From NCBI GenBank assembly GCA_035771175.1, contig CM069593.1, positions 17,794,908 to 17,858,907 on the forward strand: DNA of 64,000 nucleotides, written 5' to 3'. This DNA is from Paratinospora sagittata (lineage: Eukaryota; Streptophyta; Magnoliopsida; Ranunculales; Menispermaceae). The position numbers and the translations under genes are program-made. Numbering within the stretch: position 1 is the first letter of the stretch; each line of letters opens with the position of its first letter. Under the pieces are notes generated by a model. That model was not told the origin of the DNA, did no database searches, and was given only the letters and a program-made list of their open reading frames with translations. Positions 12,941-23,400 of this stretch are shown here, piece by piece.

Positions 12941-14513
12941 TGTCATACTATGGGTTGCACAGCGTGCCTCCTACTCAGGTACGGACGCACCCCCTCGGGG
13001 CGAACGCCTAGCTATAGTACCACACAATAGTAGGGATAAATAATCGTTTCGATGTAGATCAGCTGCGGTTGGGTTGCTACATGGCGATAGGATAATATTA
13101 TGTGGTACTATGGCTAGGCGTAGGCGTTCGCCCCAAGGGGGTGCGCCCGCACCTGAGTAGGGGGCACGCTGTGCAACCCAGGGTGTGACAAAAATGCCTT
13201 ATGTATATAGGGGGCTATATCACACAATATTGTCCTATCCTGGTACAGCCACCATCATACAAAGACGTCTCTTGTACCCAAGATTATTTGTCCACAAAGG
13301 GGGCCTCCCCCGGTTCGAACCCAGGACCTCCCCCTCAGGGAGTCCTCCGTCGCAACCGAGTGGCCACTGAACCAACCGCTCAGTGGTTACTAGGAATGCG
13401 AAATCTAACTCTTTATGGGAGGTCTCGAGTTCGATTCCTAGGGAGGCCCTTTACTATTCATGAGGGAATAGTAGGGACAAATAATCGTTTCGATGTAGAC
13501 CAGTTGCGGTTGGGTTGCCACATGGGGATAAGACAATATTATGTGGTACTATGGCTAGGCGTTCGCCCCGAGGGGGTGCGCCCGCACCTGGGTAGAGGGC
13601 ACGCTGTGCAACCCAGGGTGTGACAAAAAGGCCTCATGGAATACAGAAGGATTACCCCCTCACTGTACCACACAATATTGTCTCCTGGCCACCCGGCGCA
13701 CGGATCGCAACCACCCTTTGTCCACAATAGTGCATAGCACAGTGCGGGGCCTCCCCACGGTTCAAACCGGACCTCCTCTCGAGGAGTCCTCCGTCGCAAC
13801 CGCAGTAGCCACTGAACCATTGGCTCAGTGGTTACTATGAATGCGAAATTAGACTCCTTAAGGGAGGTCTCGAGTTCGATTCCTAGGGAGGCCCTTTACT
13901 ATTCATGAAGGAATAGTAGGGACAAATAATCATTTCGATGTAGACCAGCTGCGGTTGGGTTGCTACATGGCGATAGGACAATATTATGTGGTACTATGGC
14001 TAGGCGTTCACCCCGAGGGGGTGTGCCCGCACCTGGGTAGGGGCACGCTGTGCAACCCAGGGTGTGACAAAAAGGCCTCATGGAATACAAAAGGATTACC
14101 CCTCACTGTACCACACAATATTGTCTCCTGGCCACCCGGCGCACGGATCGCAACCACCCTTTGTCCACAACAATACATAGCACAGTGCGGGGCCTCCCCA
14201 CGGTTCGAACACCGGACCTCCCCCTCGAGGAGTCCTCCGTCGCAACCGCAGTAGCCACTGAACCAATGGCTCAGTGGTTACTAGGAATGCGAAATTAGAC
14301 TACTTAAAGGAGGTCTGAAGTTCGATTCCTATGGAGGCCCTGCACTATTCATGAATAGTGGCAGACAAATAATCATTTCGATGTAGACCAGCTGCGGTTG
14401 GGTTGCTACATGGCGATAGGACAATATTAAGTGGTACTATGGCTAGGCGTTCGTCCCGAGGGGGTGCGCCCATACCTGGGTAGGGGGCACGCTGTGCAAC
14501 CCAGGGTGTGACA
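12941..14513. mobile_element. foldback element cluster B with three tandem ~440-bp units
   Basis: A simple foldback (12941-13190, arms about 12941-13025 and 13095-13190, no tRNA-like core) is followed by three tandem units ending at 13625, 14069 and 14513 (435, 444 and 444 bp). Each unit ends GCAACCCAGGGTGTGACA and holds two tRNA-like modules in head-to-head orientation: reverse A box CCACTGAACCA (13364, 13809, 14255) next to forward A box (T)GGCTCAGTGG (13377, 13821, 14267), with B boxes GAGTTCGATTCC or GAAGTTCGATTCC at 13427, 13872 and 14317. The cluster is flanked by TCTTC (12936-12940) and CCTTC (14514-14518), a 5-bp duplication with one mismatch. The arms contain a GC-rich palindrome (CCCCCTCGGGGCGAACGCC). 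Confidence 0.85.
13191..14513. repeat. tandem array, 3 units of 435-444 bp
   Basis: The units 13191-13625, 13626-14069 and 14070-14513 share the order spacer (AAAAAGGCCTCATGGAATAC type), reverse tRNA-like module, forward tRNA-like module, long GC-rich right arm. Units 2 and 3 are closest to each other; unit 1 is more diverged in its left third. Confidence 0.88.
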
Positions 14514-14776
14514 CCTTCCACGTTCACAAATTTCATAAATCTACAAACAGTGCTCTCTGTGTGCTTAATTTCAAATCTAACATGTTTTGGTAGTATAACA
14601 GCGTCTAAGGCTAGTGCGGTGCATAGGGTAGTAAAAATTTGGGTATAGATATGGATAATATCTTATACTAACGCACATATAACATATCCGTATTAGGCTC
14701 CATTTAAAAAGTATGCAATAAGTATTCATCCGTATGTTTTAAAAATCGAATAGCCCGATTTTGTTCATACTCATAC

Positions 14777-15470
14777 TGTCACACCCTGGGTTGCACAGCG
14801 TTCCCCTACCCAGGTGGAGGCGCACCCCCTCGGGGCGAACGCCTAAGCCATTATATATCCACAGTATTGTCTTCATTGGAGTCCATAGAACACTGCACGC
14901 ACCCAACGACCTTTGCCCTTTTCCATAATGGCTCAATGGATACTCAAGTTGCGAAATCTAACCTTATAAGGAAGAGGTTGCGAGTTCGAACTTGGGGGAG
15001 GCCCCTGGACCGTGCAGTGTTCTGCATAGGAAAAGGACAAAGGTCGTTGGGTGCGTGCAGTGTTCTGTGGACCCCAATGAAGACAATACTGTGGATATAT
15101 AATGGCTTAGGCGTTCGCCCCGAGGGGGTGCGCCCGCACCTGGGTAGGGAGAGTTCGAGGTGGGTGACCAAGTTTTATTGAAGGTCTCACCTCAGAAGGG
15201 CCAAACTAAATTTGGGATAAAAGGCAAGCTCGCTCCAAGATTTATTGGGCCGTTCGAGGTTTTAGAACGAATTGGCCCCGTCGCTTACCGATTAGCCTTG
15301 CCACCTCAGTTAGCAGCAGTCCACAATGTCTTTCATGTGTCAATGTTGAGAGTGTACAAGAGTGATTTTGATCACGTCTTGGACTGAATATATAATGGCT
15401 AGGCGTTTTCTACTGCGGTGGTGCGCCTGCACCTGAGTAAAGGGCACGCTGTGCAACCCAGAGTGTGATA
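14777..15470. mobile_element. foldback element C with tRNA-like core and captured gypsy DNA
   Basis: Left arm 14777-14928 and right arm about 15030-15148 are near-perfect inverted copies of some 150 bp. The loop carries a tRNA-like module with A box TGGCTCAATGG (14929-14939) and B box GAGTTCGAACT (14982-14992). A Ty3/gypsy fragment (about 15149-15388) interrupts the right arm; a degenerate copy of the arm end (15389-15470) completes the element, ending GTGTGATA. It is flanked by perfect 5-bp duplications CATAC (14772-14776 and 15471-15475), which fixes both ends. Confidence 0.88.
15155..15387 (+). pseudogene. Ty3/gypsy integrase C-terminal fragment inside foldback C
   Basis: The open frame reads as the C-terminal end of a gypsy-type integrase: [11 protein letters not shown], then [26 protein letters not shown] and [13 protein letters not shown], in the usual order. 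Only about 75 codons are present and no other retrotransposon domain or LTR is adjacent, so this is a captured or inserted piece. It is flanked by partial duplicates of the foldback arm (15092-15148 and 15389-15450). Confidence 0.85.
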
Positions 15471-16242
15471 CATACGTTTTAAAAAAAATATGTAATGGCA
15501 AAATATGTTTTTTCGATAAAAATAGAAATCTTATGCCAATAATAATAAAAAACAAAAAAGAGGTAGAAAATAACAAGAAAAAATAAAGATTCAATAAGAA
15601 ATATAAGTAAAAAAAAATTAATTGAATTAGAATATGAACAAATTACAATAAAGATTTATAAAATATACTCTTTAATTAAGTAAGAACCGGGTACCTAATA
15701 TTTTGAGCCTATGTTTGAACTTAGCTCGATTTTTAAAACGGACACAAATTTTTATTCGTACCTGGCCTATTTTTTTAAAAATCTTGTTCATTCCCATTTT
15801 AAAACGGATCAGATGAAAGCATATAAATGAGTTCAAACCAATTTGCCACCAGCACGTATACGAAACAAGCAGCGCGAAGAGCAATGGGAGGAAAACTAGC
15901 GCAACAGCGGCCGGAAAGGCTATTGGCTCCGCCATTAATGATCTGCTATTAATGAAAGGTGGTGATCTTTTCTATTGTGCCGGTTTATACCTGGCTTGGA
16001 GATTTATATACTGAACTAATTTAATTTAGGCATGAATTTTATGTCTGGACTTAAAAACAAGTTGAATCTATACGCATCATTAGTTAGATAATATAAGGTA
16101 ATGTTCTACTTTAAAGATTGAGAATTTTCTCATCTCGAAAAATATATAACTTAATATTTGAGATATGTTTTGACCGTGAATAGATTCTAAATATTTGAAG
16201 AGTTGTATTATATATGAGAAGAAAAAAAAATTTCATCTTGTT

Positions 16243-16380
16243 GTGATGCCCATACAAGCATTCAACCATTAAGCAGATATACTGGGTTCGGTTACCATCC
16301 AACCTTGCATGTGGTCATGACTTGGGCATAGCCTGAGCATTGTCCGAACAAGGCACGGGCAAATAAAAAAAAAAAAAAAA
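16243..16380 (+). mobile_element. SINE-like retroposon with A tail
   Basis: A segment of about 138 bp ends in a run of about 16 A. TCATCTTGTT (16233-16242) before it and TCATCTTATT (16381-16390) after the tail form a 10-bp target duplication with one mismatch. GGGTTCGGTTACC inside it resembles a pol III B box. The family is not identified. Confidence 0.6.
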
Positions 16381-17424
16381 TCATCTTATTTTAAAATTTC
16401 TTTGAGGATAATATTGATGAAATAAAAGCGTTAATTATGCTCCACATTAATCACACTACACGCGTGGGAGGCAGGGGTACGTGGCCAAAATCTAATCCAA
16501 ACAAAACACACGTGGGAAGTAACCACCACGAGATTCACGAGAGAACCGACACCATCACGTGCCATTTTTCAATGGAACGACTGGGTCCTCCCGCGCTCAG
16601 AGCCGAGTCGCAACGCCACGGGGACTCAAGCGTTTGTTCAGCGCGTGCCCAGTTTCACAAAATTAACTCCTCTGGCTTCAACAGCGGTTGGACCATTGAC
16701 TCGGTGACGTCGCCTTTGAGAATTCAAAACTCGGATGCCTCGAATATCCGTTGCGTCGAAACAACCGATTAAGCTACCATACTCCCGCACCAACACTTCC
16801 CCTCGATAGGGGCTCGTTATCTTACTGCCACGTGGACAGAACATTAATTGGTATATACTATATTCTTTCTAAAGTCGGTTCAGGGTCAATGATACACTAT
16901 CCTTAGAAGCAACCAAGACTCCATTCGACATTAAACATAGACCGTCCAATCTATTGACTTTCTTGGTCAAATTTGCTCGTACTTTGATATCAAAGTGAAG
17001 CCAGCTGGTGTAATCTGGAGATCAAATCGAAGAACGGGTCAAGACTTACTGCCACCCGGCGTTTTTACGCGCTATCGCGTACGGTTGAAGCTGTAAGTCG
17101 CTCAACTTTCTAAAATTTACTTCCTGTTTAGAGTAGGAGAAGGAATTAGGGCTTGCTATGTTTACGAAAACCCGAAACTAGAAGGCAAGCCTCCTGGTTC
17201 GGATCTGATTTCGTTCCGACGAAGGAGATTAAAAGGAAAGGTTGAAGAAGCTAATTCTTGGGGAGTTCGTGATCTTTTGTTCTGAGTCTTGTGGCGCAAG
17301 AAACGACTGCAATCTAGGGTTTTTTTTTTTTGATTCGAAATTTTGGAATTTTAGGGTTTCTGATTCTGAAGATTTCTCTCGCGAGTCACGAGTACTAGCA
17401 GTGCGTGCTGTACGAGGCTGTTCT

Positions 17425-17454
17425 ATGCAAATTGGGAGATTCTTAGGGTTTTGA
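17425..17454 (+). promoter_or_regulatory. short upstream ORF in the carrier leader
   Basis: An ATG at 17425 opens a 9-codon frame (MQIGRFLGF) that stops at 17452-17454, 9 bp before the carrier start at 17464. If transcribed in the leader, it could lower initiation at the main ATG. Confidence 0.35.
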
Positions 17455-17463
17455 GAAATTGCG

Positions 17464-20400
17464 ATGCATATGGAAGCTCGAGTGGGGGTTGTTGTTGAAG
17501 GAGGAGGGCAAAGATCTCTGAATAGTGGACAGGGAAGTGTTGTCGAAGGAGGTGCGCGGCAGTTTGTGGAGCACAAGCAATCTTTGTATCAGCAATCGCA
17601 GATTGGTACGATATCTCAGCTGCTCGCCGGAGGCATTGCCGGTGCCGTTAGTAAGACCTGCACTGCGCCGCTTGCTCGTCTCACCATTCTCTTTCAGGTT
17701 GGTCTTCGCCGGCTACATTTTTCTCTCTTTATTCGATTGTCTGAACATGAATTATTTTTACTCCGAGAGCTTAGAGGATTATAAAGATTGCGTTTTTTAG
17801 TGTTTAATAATAGGTTTTGCGTTTAGTTTTAATATAGTTTAGCAAGTACCTCGAATCCTATAGTTTCGGGATATTTGAGGCAGGTACATGGTTTGATTTT
17901 TGGCGCGGTAAGGTTAATCAGCGTTCTTGATAAGGAAATTTAGTATTTGGTTACGAAAGTAGAATAGAGAGGAAGTTGTCTTTGTAGTTTGTTAATCAGT
18001 AGATGTTTTCAAATCTCTTGAAGGTTTATCCTTTGGAAAGGGTATTAGGAGTTAGCTATCAACCTAAACCTGTATCTTCCTTGCTTTTTGGTGGTGTAGG
18101 GCATTTAAAATTCATTCGTGAATGGGTTTGAAGTGTGGTTAACATGTCCAAGTTTTGCGATTGTTTTGAAGTTTTTCTCCATCTTACATAACTAAGAGGA
18201 AGGCTTCAGTTTGTGCTTCTTCTCACTTCAATATTTTGCTCATCTTTTACCAAATCAAAATCTGTTTGTGGTGGAGTTTATTGATAGGCTAAATTTAGCA
18301 AATATGTGTCTTAGAGCCATAATTTCCCTCCTCTTGTTCCCTAATATAAATTTATTGGGGAGGCATCAAAACGTTTATTCTATGTTTTATTGAATATAAT
18401 TATCAATTTAGCTCTTGATAGAGTTGGGGGGAGGAAATAAGTCCATGTAATTTGACCCCATGTAGGTGGTGAGAAGCTTCATTGAATTGGGATAAGTGGT
18501 GTTGTTGGTAAGGTAAGATTAGAGGAGCTACAGTGATGGGTGGTTTCAAGGTGATTGGAGAAGTGATGAGAGATGTTGATTGTTGAGTGTACTTACAGTG
18601 TATGGTAGGATAATGAAAATAATTTATGTGTTAGGTTGTAGCAATCCTTTCTTCCCCACCCTTTCCTTTTTTTGGAGGTTGGCTTATGGTGTCTTGAGAA
18701 CAAAATCTTGGCAAGCTTGCTGTTGAACAGTTGTGGCTGCATTGCTAAATGGGCTTTTTGGTTCTATATTCATGTCACTCTTGTTGATTATTTACTATAG
18801 TTTTGCTTTACCTAAACAAAAGTCTCTTTTTGTTAAATTATTTGTTTGACTTTCCTCTTGCCTCCCATAGGTACAAGGTATGCACTCTGATGCTGCTACA
18901 TTGAGCAAAGCTAGCATATGGCGCGAGGCTTCACGTATTGTATACGAAGAAGGTTTTAGAGCTTTCTGGAAAGGGAATCTGGTTACAATTGCTCATCGTC
19001 TTCCTTATTCTTCTGTCAGCTTCTATGCTTATGAACGCTACAAGAATGTGAGTTCAATACCTTTCCTCTGCAGCTTCTAATAATTGTGGTGGTATTTTTT
19101 TGCTTAGTTGTTGATTAACTTTTTGTATTTTGACTTATTGCAGTTACTACAGTCTATTCCTGGGTTGGAAAGTCATAGAGAAAATTTAAGTGCTGATGTT
19201 TGTGTACGACTTGTGGGTGGTGGGTTGGCAGGAATAACTGCTGCATCTATCACATATCCTTTAGACCTTGTGAGGACAAGGCTTGCAGCTCAGGTATTAT
19301 CTGCAGTGTCATGATCCTGGCGCAAGTTCCTATCTCGTTATTGTTTCCTTTTTTTTCCTGTGATGTCTATCCTTGAAATTATTGTCTTGTTATTGTTCCC
19401 CTTTTTTATCTGTTATGTCCATCCTTGAAATTATTTCCTCCATATAGAAAATATCATATCATATTACTATTCTTCATCTAATCCTATTCGAAACACTTCT
19501 CTGATCTTTTATTAATTGGCACACATACATTCCCTTATGCAATTTATCAAGTATTGAGATTTGAGATTGCCTGCTTATTTGAAGGAGTTCCGTCCGATTT
19601 GTTTCTCTGTTTCACAAAAAGGAACAATTCATTCATGACTTTACTGTTCACGGAATATTAGTTCACGTGGGACTTTTAAGGTGGAAGAACCTTGATAAGG
19701 AGGAGTGGATTGAATTAACACCCCTCCCAAAAAAATTGAATTTGAGGTAACTTAACATTCTTTTGGACATGTTAGCATGAAAACTAGATGAAAGACAATT
19801 GATATCAGCCACAATTAATGGTCTCTCAGTAATCGAACTTCATTTGGGATATGATAATTTTGAGGAATATGTTGTGGTTGTAAATTGTAAGGAACATTGT
19901 TGTCAAGCCGTCCCCTTAATATTAATTAGGCCATCATCTAGGAATTTTCACCTTAAATTGTCGAAGTGGTTCTCTAGGATGGCAATGAATTTTTTTTTGG
20001 GATTTTTGAAATTTCAAAGTGTTTAACAATAATTTGCAAAATCATTTTAAAGAACATAGTTGTCAGAACTCATAATTGTGATTTGAATTAGTGAATCATA
20101 TGAATCACGATTTGGTCAACCCAAAAACAATTATAATAAAATTCTTGAATTATAAGTTAATCGGAGAATTGCTAGCTCGTCAGTCTAAATCTATAATTAA
20201 CTAAAAACACAAATGTCTTTATAACTTTGTAGGTACTTAATACATACAAAAAATATACAATTTACATTTGTATTATGACTCTTGCAATTTGCTGATCGGA
20301 ATGTCAATCCGGTTCACTAGGCCTTGAAATGATTTGATTCTGCTTAATGATTTTTCAAACAATGATGTAAAAATTGATACCTTAATCTTTTCTTTCATTT

Positions 20401-23400
20401 TTCATCTTTTTTTATCTTTGTTTTTTCTTATGTATATACGAATCATAGTTAGAAATGTTGGTTTATCTTTAGGATAAACATATATTTTCAAAGATAAACT
20501 TATATTTTATTTCTTTCATTTTTGTATCTTTAGGATAATAATAACTAAGAAATGCTGGTTGATCTTCAGGATAAACATATATATTTTTTGTTTAAAGAAA
20601 ATTATTCAAATTAGAAAATAATAATACATTTTGTACATTTTCATTATTTTTTAGTTTTAATTTAAACTTTTTGATATTTTTAAAACTTTCTTAGAACATG
20701 TCTATGTGCTAGTGTCTAGGATTTTATTTTATTAGTAGTTATTTTTCAAAAGTGATAAATGTCTTTTGGATGTGAGTGGAAAGGTGAAAATGTTTTATTA
20801 TTTAAAAAATGGAAAAGGTAAATGATTACAGTGAACAAAAAAAAAAAATGTGAGTTATGCAAGCCAATAGAGTAAGAGATGTACAAAGAAGTGGAAGAAG
20901 GGTTAATAAGTGAAATTATTATACTTCCTCTTTCTATTTCAAAATTAGCTATACTTTTAACTTAACCTTTTCCCAATTACATGGGGTGAACTACATGAAT
21001 CCTCGTTCTCCACTTTACTCGATCAAGGACTAAGTCGACTCTTAAATTACTTGTAGTTGTATACATCAAAATTAGTTGTTTAATAAAACTATAAGGTTAG
21101 TAAGGTAATATTGGGAGAAATGCAAAAGTGAGTGAACAACTCTAGTATTTACATTTTGTTAGTATATATATAGATAGATGATAGAGAGATAAAGATATAG
21201 ACATAAGTTCTTAAAGTTTTAAAACCTTAAATGGTTAATTTTAAATGCAAAATGTTATATGTATACTTTTTACAATTCATTTTATATTTATGGGTTGGGT
21301 GTTGCCTTACGTAAGTAGGGCAGGTAAATCACGGAGGTATTGCCTAAACGGTTTCACAACTCTTTTATCAATAAGGTGCTCTTTGTTAACTCTTCTTCGA
21401 ACTTGTGGAAAAATATCTAAAACGAATAGGTTAGTGAAAAAATATTTTGTTAATAATTTTTTCTTACTCTCTTCCTCATATTAAAGTATAAGTTGAACTT
21501 CTGCAAGAATAAGCAAAAAAAATTGGCTTATTATATGAGAACTGAAACCTCTACAAATAGAGGCCCATTTAAAAGTAGAAGTAGAGGTTCAATAGAATTA
21601 CCAAACAAACCTTAAGTTTCGAGATATATTTAAAGCTCATGTCGTTCTTGGGTTTGTCTTTTCCTTGTTACTTGATATGGATTCGTTTTGCTTTAGAAGG
21701 TGAACTAATCAATTATATGAAAAGTCCATGTGGTTCCCTGAAACTAACAGTGGTCTTCTTCTGTATAATTCTTTGCAGACGAAAGTAACTTACTACAGAG
21801 GTATTTGGCATGCACTGCATACCATTTGCAGAGATGAGGGTGTTTTTGGCCTTTATAAAGGTCTTGGAGCTACTTTGTTGGTACTATTCCTATTATCATG
21901 TTTTATGTATTTGTAACGTCTTTGTTGCTTTCTTAGTTGTCAGCACGATCTACTTCTTTTGTTTTTTAATTGTTTTGTGACTATTTGTGTGTTTTGTTTT
22001 TTAATTGTTTTGTGACTATTTGTGTGATGCAGGGGGTTGGACCAAGTATAGCTATCAGCTTTTCAGTATATGAAACTTTGAGATGTTCCTGGCAATCAAG
22101 AAGGTGGTAACATAGTCACGGATTTGTTCAATAAATGGGGTTTTAATATGATGGTTACATATAAGCCGTTATCTCTTATAGAATGTATCTTCTTTACTTA
22201 ATTTAATTTTTATGTTTTTTAATGTCAGGCCTCACGATTCTACTGCTCTAGTTAGCCTAGCTTGTGGCAGTCTTTCTGGCATTGCTTCATCAACAGGTTA
22301 GTCCTCTATAGCCTCATTGTTAATGTAGTCTCAAGAGAGGGAATCCCTTTTAAAATTTGCTGCTCAAATTGCTTTCAACTCAATAAACCAAAGATCAATG
22401 ACCTATTTACATTTTTGGTGGCTGTTAACTGGTTGGGAGTTTGGGCACGATATGTGCTTCAGTTGAACATATGTTTTCATTGTTATTTAATTTTTTCAAT
22501 CTTAAAACCATTTTTGGAAAATGAGCCAATATTAAGGGTCTTCTAATAGGTTCTGTTTACTTTTGGGAACAAGTTTCTAGAACTCTTCCCTTTACCAGTA
22601 GTTTTGTTGCAGTTTGTGCTTTCTTTGTGATGGTCATTTGATGATTATCAGATTATGTTCCAGAGAAGGATTAGGTGTTAGTATTTAACATAGAAGATTA
22701 CATCTTAACAACTACTGCTCAAACTCTGAAATTATGGTTTATTTTTCAGGCTGAAATGATTTTTTTTTTTTGAGAGGAAACAAATTTTATTGTAGGAAAA
22801 AGAAGTACATCGTGCTTCTCGTGCACACATGATAATTCAACAGTTATTCAAACTAACAGTCTATTACACCATACAATAGCCCATTCTCATGATAAGCATT
22901 CACTCCAATTCAAGAGCCACCCGACAATTGAAATCCCATTACTCCAAGGGGAAGCAAATACCTGCATACTAGTCATTAGTTTGGTGCTATCCGATAATTG
23001 ATCTATCATTCTTTCAAGCCAAAGAGACCACAAAATAGCATACGAGGCAATAAGCCTGTCTCTCTCTCGACTCGAGATAAGGCTGGAAGATGAGAGGAAG
23101 AGAGGACCCTCTTGAACATCGGAGGGGGCTCTATGACGCCCCGCCCCCCCCCCCCCCCCGAGAAGGAGAACCATCTACTCCATATTCCTCTAGCAAACCT
23201 GTATGAAAAGAAAATATGATCCAAGCTTTCCCCCTCTTGCATGTAGAAAAGGCAACAATGTGGGGATAGACACCAGTTAGGCGTGCGCCTCTGCAACCAA
23301 TCACAAGTGTTGATCCTTCTGAGAGCTGGTAACTATCCAAAAATTCTAACCTTAGTTGGAACTTTAACTTGCCATATGAACTGTGACAGTGGGAAAGGCT

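Larger units (their letters stand above)
15476..17463. other. intergenic region and carrier promoter
   Basis: The left part is AT-rich and includes a short retroposon at 16243-16380. From about 16460 the sequence becomes richer in GC and has several CACGTG-type cores (near 16510, 16555 and 16829), in keeping with a promoter for the carrier gene at 17464. The 87- and 63-codon minus-strand frames here show no family features. Confidence 0.45.

Noticed and set aside
13300..14330. Functional tRNA genes.
   Set aside because: A and B boxes are present, but no full cloverleaf with a 7-bp acceptor stem and anticodon loop can be seen; they are tRNA-derived repeat modules.
12809..15181. Many 60-140-codon frames in foldback clusters B and C.
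   Set aside because: They run through inverted arms and tRNA-like modules, recur in mirror image on both strands and have no domain other than the gypsy fragment.
17229..17576. 115-codon minus-strand frame over the carrier leader.
   Set aside because: It overlaps the start of a clear gene on the opposite strand and has no family features.
20053..20370. A possible MITE in carrier intron 3 (CATAGTTGTCAGAACTCAT type end).
   Set aside because: The right end and a target duplication could not be fixed; the 8-bp flanks do not match.
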